Source of the DNA: Caenimonas sp. SL110
Lineage (GTDB): Bacteria > Pseudomonadota > Gammaproteobacteria > Burkholderiales > Burkholderiaceae_C
Direction: 5' to 3'
DNA length: 64,000 nt
Assembly (NCBI RefSeq): GCF_001044395.1
Contig: NZ_JANU01000039.1
Location: forward strand, 102,385 to 166,384
Part shown: positions 39,281 through 47,200 of the stretch, in pieces
How positions within the stretch are numbered: position 1 is the stretch's first letter
How the letters are laid out: each line of letters begins with the position of its first letter
Translations under genes and position numbers: made by a program
The notes under the pieces: generated by a model
Database searches by the model: none
What the model was told of the DNA's origin: nothing
Seen by the model: only the letters and a program-made list of their open reading frames with translations

Positions 39281-41323
39281 CTAAAGACCCCATTTCGCAT
39301 GTCCCTGCGCCGGCCTGCTTGCGGCCGATCGGCTCGCCCGCTCTTGCTCGATCGCTTTGGGCGTCGCAAGCAGCACATAAACATCTTCCGAGCCGGGAGC
39401 GGCATCGGCCATCGCGAACCAGCTAACGGTAAAGCCCAGCTCCTTGCAATAGTCGACCAGCGCGTTTCGTTCGGCCTGACCGCTCACCGATGCCGACCCA
39501 CCATTGACCACGAGCGCCGTAGGGGTGACGGCATTGGCCCGGACCAGGCCTTCGAACATGCTCTTTTGTGCAGTGACCATGCGTGCGCGCTCCTCGCCCT
39601 GCACTTCCGGGCCGATCACCAGGTTTTCCGTTGGGTTGAACCGGTAAGGATCATCGGCTGGCAGCCAGCGCTCCTCGATCAGGTTCACCTCGGAGATCCT
39701 CCCCAGCACATGCGAGAGGCCACAGCTCGCCACCGCCCTGCCCGGCACGGCGACGAATTCATCCATGGGATGCGTCTGGCTGTTGCGCCAGAAATTCAGC
39801 ACGCGCATGTCCAGATGATTCCGGTCGGCCAGGACCTCCATCAGGAGCGCGTCGCCCATCGGCTCGCTGGTCTCATTGCGCAGAATGCGCGCATCACGCT
39901 GAAGCATTTCAACGATGTCGCTGGCGACCAAAGTCGGATCGTCGGCCCAAGGATCGACTTGCTCCCTGAAAAAGTGAACCGGCTCGCCAGCGCCCGCTAT
40001 CGCCCCCTGCAACACACGCGCAATGACTTCAGCCAGATTCGGGCTTCCGTGCAACTCGCCAACGAAGACCTTGGTCACCCCAAGCGAAAAGAGCTGCTCG
40101 ATCTGCACTGCAAGGAACTTGCTCCGATCGAGGTTCACGGTTGCACCGCACGCCGTCCCAATCTTCGTCAGCGTCTGTGCGGGCTCTGCGAAAACTACCG
40201 CAGGCTGATGCGCAGCCAACTCCCGCACCGGCTGCAGTTTGTCGGCTCCCACCAGGACCGTCAGGTGCTCGCCATCGTCGGCCGGCACATCCATCACACC
40301 GTATCGCTGGCTGCGCCAGAACGAGGCAAAGTGCTCGCCATCGATCCCGCCTTCTGCCAGATCGCTGTTGCGAACGACAAGTGCCGCCGCACCCGCGCGA
40401 CGGGCACGCGCCAGGCCATCGTGCATGGCGAGCGTCCACGCTGAAGGCTGCTCCTCGAAGGCCGCGCGCGGATGCTCCTTATTCCACGGCGTGGCGAGCG
40501 TCCAGCCACGCTCGGCACAAGGCGCAGCCATTGCCTCTTGCGGTGTGACAACAATAACGGCAACCCCCGATTCGCGGTCGATCGCTTTATCCATATCACG
40601 CAATCGATCATCGCCGGACTGCCAACCAGAGTAGCGTATGCCACGGCAATCCAGAGTTTCGCAAAGCGCGTTGATCTGCTCCATTGATGCGGCGATGACA
40701 TCGGCGTCGCGCCCGGCAGAAACGCTTTGCGCATCGATTTGCGCCATCGTGGGATCACCTCGCCCTGGCATTTGATCGGTGTGTGCCTTGAGGTCCGTCC
40801 TGGCGTGCAGCGTAACGCCACCAGGCGCGCGATCCAGGGCGCGCAGCACGCCATTGACCAGGGGAATTTCGCGCGGCGTGAAACCGTCGCGACCTATGAC
40901 GAAAAATTTGCGGACACCTGCTTCGTACAGCGCTGCCGTCGTTTGTTCCAGGAGCTTGGGCGCGGACTGCGTGACTTGCGGCGATTGCGTGTGTACAACG
41001 ACCGGGGCGCTTTCAGGACCGTCGGCCGCCAATTCCATGCCCGCGAACATCGCCTGCGCATCCAGGGTGCCAGAAAGCGGTTGCAGATCGACGAACGCTT
41101 CCTTGAGAACGGCCGCCGTCTCCCCGTTGCGATCGCGGATCACCAGCGTCGCGGCCGTCGCTGCTCCGAGGGTCAACAACAGGCCCCGTTTGAGTGATAC
41201 GGACGGACGCGTCAGCGTCAGCAGATTGCCGGTGGTCGCGCGTGCCACTGGCGACGGCTGCTGTGCGAATCCCGCCTCGACATCGTGAACCGGCGCGGCA
41301 TCCGGGGTGCGTCCTACTTGCAT
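39281..41323 (-). CDS. unrecognised 680-residue protein with internal duplication and a GExH motif
   Basis: ATG 41323 has AGGAG 5 bases upstream; the frame open above it overlaps mutT and is not real. Residues 40-64 hold a basic stretch and a hydrophobic segment (GLLLTLGAATAATLVI), a possible membrane anchor. The rest is two copies of one unit: AGVRKFFVIGRDGF (about 135-148) matches LGVTKVFVGELHGS (414-427), and AAALVVRNSDLAEGG (312-326) matches TALVVNGGSASVSG (603-616); units run about 133-362 and 412-656. Copy 2 carries GELHG and later SCGLSHVLG, the spacing and style of the EreA/ChaN/TraB (Tiki-like) metalloenzyme superfamily; copy 1 has lost both. It breaks the usual yacG-mutT adjacency. 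Function unknown. Confidence 0.7.
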   Translation of the reverse strand: MQVGRTPDAAPVHDVEAGFAQQPSPVARATTGNLLTLTRPSVSLKRGLLLTLGAATAATLVIRDRNGETAAVLKEAFVDLQPLSGTLDAQAMFAGMELAADGPESAPVVVHTQSPQVTQSAPKLLEQTTAALYEAGVRKFFVIGRDGFTPREIPLVNGVLRALDRAPGGVTLHARTDLKAHTDQMPGRGDPTMAQIDAQSVSAGRDADVIAASMEQINALCETLDCRGIRYSGWQSGDDRLRDMDKAIDRESGVAVIVVTPQEAMAAPCAERGWTLATPWNKEHPRAAFEEQPSAWTLAMHDGLARARRAGAAALVVRNSDLAEGGIDGEHFASFWRSQRYGVMDVPADDGEHLTVLVGADKLQPVRELAAHQPAVVFAEPAQTLTKIGTACGATVNLDRSKFLAVQIEQLFSLGVTKVFVGELHGSPNLAEVIARVLQGAIAGAGEPVHFFREQVDPWADDPTLVASDIVEMLQRDARILRNETSEPMGDALLMEVLADRNHLDMRVLNFWRNSQTHPMDEFVAVPGRAVASCGLSHVLGRISEVNLIEERWLPADDPYRFNPTENLVIGPEVQGEERARMVTAQKSMFEGLVRANAVTPTALVVNGGSASVSGQAERNALVDYCKELGFTVSWFAMADAAPGSEDVYVLLATPKAIEQERASRSAASRPAQGHAKWGL

Positions 41324-41433
41324 GGGAACTCCTGAAAAGGGCGTGCTCCAGTAGGTGACTGGACGCGTGATCGGGTTCCCTTGCCAAACGTATGCGCGCC
41401 GCAATCGCGCCTCTCGCCCCTGGGCCTGACGCC

Positions 41434-41913
41434 TCAGGTTTGCGAATGCGTAGCCCCTTCGAAATTCCGTTCCTGCGCAAACCACCTCAGCACAGGCACC
41501 GTTCCTGGCAGCACAGGTTGCACCTGCACCGGTAGCTGCTCCCACGAAAAGCGCTGGCCCTCGTGCATCTGCAGCTCGCCGCTCCACTCGAACACCTTGC
41601 AGAAGTTCAGACGCACCAGCGCGTGCGGATAGTCGACCCGCTCGACGCGCCAGGGATGCACGATTCCAATCGTGACGCCAATCTCTTCGATCAACTCGCG
41701 CCGCAGCGCTTGCTCGATGGTTTCGCCCGCCTCGACCTTGCCACCCGGAAATTCCCAATAGCCCTCGTACACCTTGCCTGGCGGGCGCGATGTCAGAAGG
41801 AAGGCCCCATCTGCGCGGATCAGCACCCCGACTGCGACCTCAACCTCCTTGCGATCGATCCCACCCTCGCGCGGCCTGTCGCCATCGGCAACGAGCAGCT
41901 CGCGTTCACTCAC
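41434..41913 (-). CDS. mutT: Nudix hydrolase, MutT type (8-oxo-dGTPase)
   Basis: Removes oxidised dGTP from the nucleotide pool. 159 residues; after a short charged N-terminus, VAVGVLIRADGAFLLTSRPPGKVYEGYWEFPGG precedes a full Nudix box (GGKVEAGETIEQALRREL, then EEIGV) at about residues 57-79. ATG 41913 overlaps the ATPase stop by 4 bases. The conventional place in Burkholderiales, beside argJ and the ATPase. The N-terminal 25 residues are longer than E. coli MutT. Confidence 0.9.
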   Translation of the reverse strand: MSERELLVADGDRPREGGIDRKEVEVAVGVLIRADGAFLLTSRPPGKVYEGYWEFPGGKVEAGETIEQALRRELIEEIGVTIGIVHPWRVERVDYPHALVRLNFCKVFEWSGELQMHEGQRFSWEQLPVQVQPVLPGTVPVLRWFAQERNFEGATHSQT

Positions 41914-42782
41914 GAGGCGTGCCGACCGGCATAGTCGCGCGCGAACTGATAGGCCACGCGACCACTGCGCGAGCCGCGCTCCAGCGCCCAGACGAGCGCC
42001 TCGCCGCGCGCTGCACCTATCGCCTCATCCGACACGCCAAACGATTGCAGCCACTGCGCCGTGATCACCAGATACTCATCCTGCGTGAACGGGTAGAAGC
42101 TCACCCACAACCCAAAGCGCTCCGACAGCGAGATCTTCTCTTCGATCACCTCGCCGGGATGCACTTCACCATCGTCCGTGTGGGTGTAGCTCAGGTTCTC
42201 CTTCATGTACTCGGGCAAGAGGTGACGCCGGTTGCTGGTCGCATAGATCAGCACATTGGGCGTTGACGCTGCCACCGAGCCATCCAGGATCGACTTGAGC
42301 GCCTTGTAGCCGGGCTCGCCGTCTTCAAAGCTCAGGTCATCGCAGAACACGATGAACTTCTCATCGCGCGGCGAGACCACGTCGACGATATCGGGCAGGT
42401 CAACCAGGTCAGCTTTGTCCACCTCGATCAGGCGCAAGCCCTGCGACGAATATTCATTCAGGCACGCCTTGATCAGCGACGACTTGCCAGTGCCGCGCGC
42501 ACCCGTGAGCAGCACGTTATTGGCGGGTTGCCCGGCGACGAACTGCAGCGTGTTGCGCTGGATTTTTTCCTTCTGCGGCTCGATTTCTTTGAGGTCGGCC
42601 AGACGGATTGCGGCGACGTGGCGCACCGGCTCCAGAACGCCGTGGCCGGAAGAACGCTTGCGGTATCGCCACGCCACCGACTGGCTCCAGTCGGGACCTG
42701 ACAAGGGCTGCGGAAGAATCGCTTCCAGTCGATCAATGAGCTGCGCAGCGCGCTCGATCAGGTGCTCGAACTTCTCGTTCAT
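41910..42782 (-). CDS. P-loop ATPase of the DUF815 family
   Basis: 290 residues from ATG 42782, which overlaps the argJ stop (ATGA). Walker [15 protein letters not shown] near residue 100, Walker [25 protein letters not shown] (sensor 1), and [18 protein letters not shown]-like fold, function unknown, conserved beside argJ and mutT across betaproteobacteria. Confidence 0.9.
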   Translation of the reverse strand: MNEKFEHLIERAAQLIDRLEAILPQPLSGPDWSQSVAWRYRKRSSGHGVLEPVRHVAAIRLADLKEIEPQKEKIQRNTLQFVAGQPANNVLLTGARGTGKSSLIKACLNEYSSQGLRLIEVDKADLVDLPDIVDVVSPRDEKFIVFCDDLSFEDGEPGYKALKSILDGSVAASTPNVLIYATSNRRHLLPEYMKENLSYTHTDDGEVHPGEVIEEKISLSERFGLWVSFYPFTQDEYLVITAQWLQSFGVSDEAIGAARGEALVWALERGSRSGRVAYQFARDYAGRHAS

Positions 42783-44005
42783 GACCGGTAGTCCGCGTTG
42801 ATCGTCACATAGTCGTGACTGAAATCGCAGGTCCACACCGTGTCGGATTCCGAGCCTCGTCCAAGCCCCACACGCACCGTGATTTCACTTTGCTTCATCA
42901 CGCGCTGCCCGTCCTCTTCGCGATACGCCGGGTTGCGGCCGCCGTTCACGGCCACATGCACGTCATCCAGGAAAAGATCGATCTTCGTCTGGTCGAGATC
43001 GTCGATGCCGGCATAACCCACGGCCGCCAGGATGCGCCCCAGGTTCGGGTCGCTTGCAAAGAACGCTGTCTTCACCAGCGGCGAATGCGCGATCGCGTAC
43101 GCGACCTTGCGGCACTCCGCCGCCGTCTTGCCGCCCTCTACCCGCACGGTGATGAACTTGGTCGCGCCCTCTCCGTCGCGCACGATCGCCTGCGCGAGCT
43201 TGCGTGCAACACCCAGCATCGCCTGCTGCAACGCGCGGCCCGCATCGCTATCGAGCGAAGTCACAGTGGCATTGGCCGCCTTGTTGGTGGCGATGACCAC
43301 GAACGAATCGTTGGTCGATGTGTCGCCGTCCACCGTCACGCGATTGAACGATCCTTCGGCGAGTTCGAATGCAAGTTGCTGCATCACCGACGGGTCGACC
43401 CTGGCATCGGTGGCCATGAAGCCCAGCATCGTCGCCATATTGGGCCGGATCATTCCCGCGCCCTTGCTGATGCCAGTGACCGTGACGGTGACGCCGCCAA
43501 CTTGCGCTTTCACGCTGTAAGCCTTGGCAACCGTGTCGGTGGTCATGATGCCCTCGGCGGCGCGCAGCCAGTTGTCTGCTTTGGCATCATCGAGCGCAGC
43601 GGGCAGGCCCGCTTCAATGCGATCCACAGGCAGCGGTTCCATGATCACGCCAGTGGAAAACGGCAGCACCTGCTCAGGCGCGATCTCCAGCTTGCGGGCG
43701 AGCGCGATGCAACTGCGTCGGGCGCGAATCAAACCGTCCTCCCCCGTTCCCGCATTCGCATTGCCGGTGTTGATCACCATGGCGCGGATGCTGCCGCGTG
43801 CCAGATGTTCGCGGCAAACCTGTACCGGCGCTGCGCAAAAACGGTTCTGGGTGAACACCCCGGCCACCGACGAGCCTTCGTCAATCAGCACCACGGACAG
43901 GTCCTTGCGATTGGCCTTGCGGATGCCTGCTTCGGCAACGCCGATACGCACGCCGTCCACAGGAAAAAGGTCACGCGCCTGGGGCGCAGACAGGTTCACT
44001 GGCAT
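42779..44005 (-). CDS. argJ: bifunctional ornithine acetyltransferase / N-acetylglutamate synthase
   Basis: Recycles the acetyl group in arginine synthesis. 408 residues; self-cleaved into alpha and beta chains before the catalytic threonine in [10 protein letters not shown] near residue 189. Also seen: [27 protein letters not shown] and the C-terminal NADYRS. The preceding gene (persulfide dioxygenase) is 54 bases upstream and may be separate. Confidence 0.96.
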   Translation of the reverse strand: MPVNLSAPQARDLFPVDGVRIGVAEAGIRKANRKDLSVVLIDEGSSVAGVFTQNRFCAAPVQVCREHLARGSIRAMVINTGNANAGTGEDGLIRARRSCIALARKLEIAPEQVLPFSTGVIMEPLPVDRIEAGLPAALDDAKADNWLRAAEGIMTTDTVAKAYSVKAQVGGVTVTVTGISKGAGMIRPNMATMLGFMATDARVDPSVMQQLAFELAEGSFNRVTVDGDTSTNDSFVVIATNKAANATVTSLDSDAGRALQQAMLGVARKLAQAIVRDGEGATKFITVRVEGGKTAAECRKVAYAIAHSPLVKTAFFASDPNLGRILAAVGYAGIDDLDQTKIDLFLDDVHVAVNGGRNPAYREEDGQRVMKQSEITVRVGLGRGSESDTVWTCDFSHDYVTINADYRS

Positions 44006-44059
44006 GGAATCTCTCGCTCTGGAAAAGGGAAGTATTTGAAATGTGCAAGGAAAAAGAGC

Positions 44060-45184
44060 TCAGCCCTGACGCCACGGCAGGCCACGAAGCCGCCAGCCGC
44101 CGCGCTTGCCGCGTTGCCCGCTCTCATCGGGGTCGCCCTCGAAGCCTTCGAGGATGTTGTAGGCCTCGATACCCAGCTCGGTTGCGCGCCGCGCCGCAGC
44201 GATCGACCGCACGCCACTGCGGCACAGCAGCACAGCCTTCTTGCCGGGCGGCACCGCAGCCTTGATGCCGTCATCGAACGACGGGTTCATCGCCATGCCC
44301 GGCCATTGCTTCCACGCCAGGGGCACGGCATTGGGCACGAAGCCCACCCATTCGCGCTCTGCGTCAGTGCGCACATCGACGAGCACCGCATCGCCAGCCT
44401 TCCACCAATCGTGAGCCAGCTGCGGGGTCACATCACCGGCGTAGCCTTGCGCAGGGCGAGGTTCGAGCGAGATTGACGGCATGCCGGGCCCGCCTGCGTC
44501 GTGGCGCAGTCCCGAGACCTGGTTGGCGGGTACAGCCTCGTCGATGCGACGAGGCCTGGGCAGGTTGAGTTCATCCATGATCGCCTTGAATTCTGCCAGC
44601 GTCTTTCCGGCGACACGCGCGTTGGAGGCCCGCTCCGCGCCGATTGTGGAATGCGTTCGACCCTGATAGTCGTGCGCAGGCCACACGGTGGTTTCGTCAG
44701 GGAGCGCGAACAGCACTTCTGTGATGCTGCGATACAGCGCCGCTGCACTGCCGGACTGGAAATCCGTCCGGCCGCATCCATTGATGAGCAGTGTGTCACC
44801 GGTAAAGACATGGTCGCGCCACACAAAACACATGCTGCCCGCCGTATGCCCCGGCGTGTGCAAGGCCCTGATCTCTTCACCGCCAAATGCGAGCGTGTCG
44901 CCGTGGCGCAACTGCACAGCAGCAGTCCCGATGCCGCATCCCTCAGGCGCCGCCGTCCGCGCGCCCGCGTGCTCGGCCAGCTGGCCGGCGCTGGTGATGT
45001 GGTCGGCGTGCGCGTGCGTCTCGACGCTCCAGATGAGCTTGAGCTTGTGTTCCTGCAACACCGCCAGGTCACGCGCGAGCTGGTCATCGACCGGGTCGAT
45101 GATCAGTGCCTCGCGCGTTGCGGGGTCAAAGAGAACGTACGTGTACGTGCTGGAGGCGGGGTCGAACAGTTGTAGAGGTTTCAC
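44060..45184 (-). CDS. persulfide dioxygenase-rhodanese fusion
   Basis: 374 residues from GTG 45184 (AAAGG 5 bases upstream). N-terminal ETHE1-type metallo-beta-lactamase domain: THAHADH at about residues 56-62, LHTPGHTAGS, FTGDTLLI, WPAHDY supply the iron ligands. C-terminal rhodanese domain from about residue 255 with active-site LLCRSGVRS near residue 327. The fusion oxidises glutathione persulfide to sulfite and can transfer sulfur to or from thiosulfate, as described for the Burkholderia phytofirmans PRF protein. TATAAA on the minus strand at 45191-45196 may be its -10 box. Confidence 0.92.
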   Translation of the reverse strand: MKPLQLFDPASSTYTYVLFDPATREALIIDPVDDQLARDLAVLQEHKLKLIWSVETHAHADHITSAGQLAEHAGARTAAPEGCGIGTAAVQLRHGDTLAFGGEEIRALHTPGHTAGSMCFVWRDHVFTGDTLLINGCGRTDFQSGSAAALYRSITEVLFALPDETTVWPAHDYQGRTHSTIGAERASNARVAGKTLAEFKAIMDELNLPRPRRIDEAVPANQVSGLRHDAGGPGMPSISLEPRPAQGYAGDVTPQLAHDWWKAGDAVLVDVRTDAEREWVGFVPNAVPLAWKQWPGMAMNPSFDDGIKAAVPPGKKAVLLCRSGVRSIAAARRATELGIEAYNILEGFEGDPDESGQRGKRGGWRLRGLPWRQG

Positions 45185-45361
45185 GATGCCTTTATACCTT
45201 CACGTTTGGGTGCATGACTTTTGCCCTGGCGTGCACCAATCCGGGTAAGCCGATAGCTGACATCCAGCTAACGCTTGGTGAAAACCCTGTTTCACATCCC
45301 GGCCATGCGGACCAAAGATAGCTTGCTAACGATTTCACATCAACTACAGGAGACAAAACCG

Positions 45362-46480
45362 ATGACCGATGCAAAAACTCCCCGCCGCCGCAGCCTGCTC
45401 AAAGGAGCCGCTGTCGCCGCCGGCGCGATGTCCGTCCCCATGGTCTCGGTTGCGCAGACCACGTCCCTGCGCTTCCAGAGCACATGGCCTGCCAAGGACA
45501 TCTTCCATGAATACGCCAACGACTTCGCCAAGAAGGTGAACGACATGGCGGGCAACCGCCTGAAGATTGAAGTGCTGCCAGCCGGTGCCGTGGTGCCGGC
45601 GTTCCAGTTGCTGGAGGCCGTCAACAAAGGCACGCTCGACGGCGGCCATGGCGTGGTGGCCTACCACTACGGCAAGAATTCGGCGCTCGCTCTCTGGGGT
45701 TCAGGACCTGCCTTCGGCATGAACGCCAACATGGTGCTGTCCTGGCACGAATACGGCGGCGGCAAGGCTCTGCTGGAGGAAATCTACAAGGGCATCAACA
45801 TGGATGTCGTGTCGTTCCTGTACGGCCCGATGCAGGTCCAGCCCCTGGGCTGGTTCAAGAAGCCCGTCTCCAATGTCGCGCAGCTCAAGGGCCTGAAGTT
45901 CCGCACGGTGGGCCTTGCCGTCGACGTGTTCAACGAACTGGGCGTTGCGGTCAACCCGCTGCCGGGCGGCGAAATCGTGCCGGCACTGGATCGCGGCCTC
46001 ATCGACGCGGCCGAGTTCAACAACGCGTCGTCCGATCGCGTGCTCGGCTTCCCCGACGTCGCCAAGAACTGCATGCTGCAAAGCTTCCACCAGTCCGGCG
46101 AGCAGTTCGAAATCCTGTTCAACAAGACCAAGTACAACGCGCTCGCTCCCGAGCTCAAGTCGATCATCACGTACGGCGTGCAGGCCGCCAGTGCCGACAT
46201 GAGCTGGAAGATGATCGATCGCAACTCGAAGGACTACATCGAGCTCAAGAACAAGGACAAGGTCAACTTCTACAAGACGCCTGACGCCATCCTGAAGGCA
46301 CAGCTGGATGCGTGGGACAAGGTCATCGGCAAGAAGGGCGGCGAGAACCCGCTGTTCAAGAAGGTGCTCGATTCGCAGAAGGCATTTGCCGAGCGCGCCG
46401 TGGCCTGGGACAACGACTACAACACCAATTTCCGCATGGCCTACGACCGCTATTTCGGCAAGGGCGCCAAGAAGTCCTGA
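45362..46480 (+). CDS. dctP: TRAP transporter substrate-binding protein (DctP family)
   Basis: 372 residues from ATG 45362, with AGGAG about 10 bases upstream; the earlier in-frame ATG 45275 has no ribosome site. Twin-arginine signal (RRRSLLKGAAVAAGA) ending near VAQT, then the DctP fold with the arginine of LKGLKFRTVG that usually holds a carboxylate and GGEIVPALDRGLIDAAEF. It most resembles the group annotated mannitol/chloroaromatic or 2-oxo-acid binding, so an organic acid is likely; exact ligand unknown. A terminator follows, so this protein should be made in excess over the permeases. Confidence 0.92.
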   Translation: MTDAKTPRRRSLLKGAAVAAGAMSVPMVSVAQTTSLRFQSTWPAKDIFHEYANDFAKKVNDMAGNRLKIEVLPAGAVVPAFQLLEAVNKGTLDGGHGVVAYHYGKNSALALWGSGPAFGMNANMVLSWHEYGGGKALLEEIYKGINMDVVSFLYGPMQVQPLGWFKKPVSNVAQLKGLKFRTVGLAVDVFNELGVAVNPLPGGEIVPALDRGLIDAAEFNNASSDRVLGFPDVAKNCMLQSFHQSGEQFEILFNKTKYNALAPELKSIITYGVQAASADMSWKMIDRNSKDYIELKNKDKVNFYKTPDAILKAQLDAWDKVIGKKGGENPLFKKVLDSQKAFAERAVAWDNDYNTNFRMAYDRYFGKGAKKS

Positions 46481-46497
46481 GCAAGCAGCCAGACAAG

Positions 46498-46532
46498 GGC
46501 GGCTGGCTCACGAGGCCCAGCCGCCTTTTTTT
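46498..46532 (+). terminator. rho-independent terminator after the TRAP binding protein
   Basis: GGCGGCTGG (46498-46506) pairs with CCAGCCGCC (46517-46525), followed by seven T (46526-46532). Placed between the binding-protein gene and its permease genes, it would lower permease expression by partial read-through. Confidence 0.9.
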
Positions 46533-46579
46533 CGCGTGCTCCGCGCGGTCCGCTCGCCAATTTCGACGTCTGACAAAAA

Positions 46580-47200
46580 ATGCAAAAAATCCTTCTCGGC
46601 GTGGACCGTTTCTCCACCTGGATCGGCCAGCTCTTCGCATGGTCCATCGTCTTGCTCACCGTGGCGATTTCGTGGGAAGTCTTTTCCCGCTACGTGCTGG
46701 GTAAACCGCACGGCTGGATGCTCGACGCGCAGATCATGATGTACGGCGTCCTGTTCATGATGGCGGGTGCCTACACGCTTGCAAAGAACGGCCATGTGCG
46801 CGGCGACGTGCTCTACGGCTTTTTCAGGCCCCGCACGCAGGCGACGCTCGACCTCATCCTCTATTTCGTGTTCTTCCTGCCAGGCGTATTTGCGCTGACC
46901 TGGGCGGGCTGGAACTATTTCACCGATGCCCTGGCCATCCGTGAGCAAACCTTCAACGCGGACCCGATTCCGGTGTACCCCTTCAAATTCTTCATTCCGT
47001 TTGCTGGCGCGGTCCTGCTTTTGCAGGGTTTCGTCGAAATCGCGCGCTGCATCATCTGCATCCGTCAGGGCTACTGGCCTTCCCGGGAGCAGGACGTCGA
47101 AGAAGTTGACGTTGAAAAGCTCAAGGCCATGGTCCACGTCAAGGACGAGGACATCGCCGCACTCGACAAGTACGTACACACGGAGGGCGCCAAGTCATGA
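46580..47200 (+). CDS. dctQ: TRAP transporter small permease (DctQ)
   Basis: 206 residues, four membrane segments (about residues 17-37, 50-70, 88-112, 135-155), with the family's WEVFSRYVLGKP near residue 33. A 45-residue charged C-terminal tail (EEVDVEKLKAMVHVKDEDIAA) extends beyond the last membrane helix. Overlaps dctM by ATGA. Confidence 0.9.
   Translation: MQKILLGVDRFSTWIGQLFAWSIVLLTVAISWEVFSRYVLGKPHGWMLDAQIMMYGVLFMMAGAYTLAKNGHVRGDVLYGFFRPRTQATLDLILYFVFFLPGVFALTWAGWNYFTDALAIREQTFNADPIPVYPFKFFIPFAGAVLLLQGFVEIARCIICIRQGYWPSREQDVEEVDVEKLKAMVHVKDEDIAALDKYVHTEGAKS

Noticed and set aside
42815..44476. 553-codon plus-strand open frame
   Set aside because: Antisense to argJ and the persulfide dioxygenase, both well identified.
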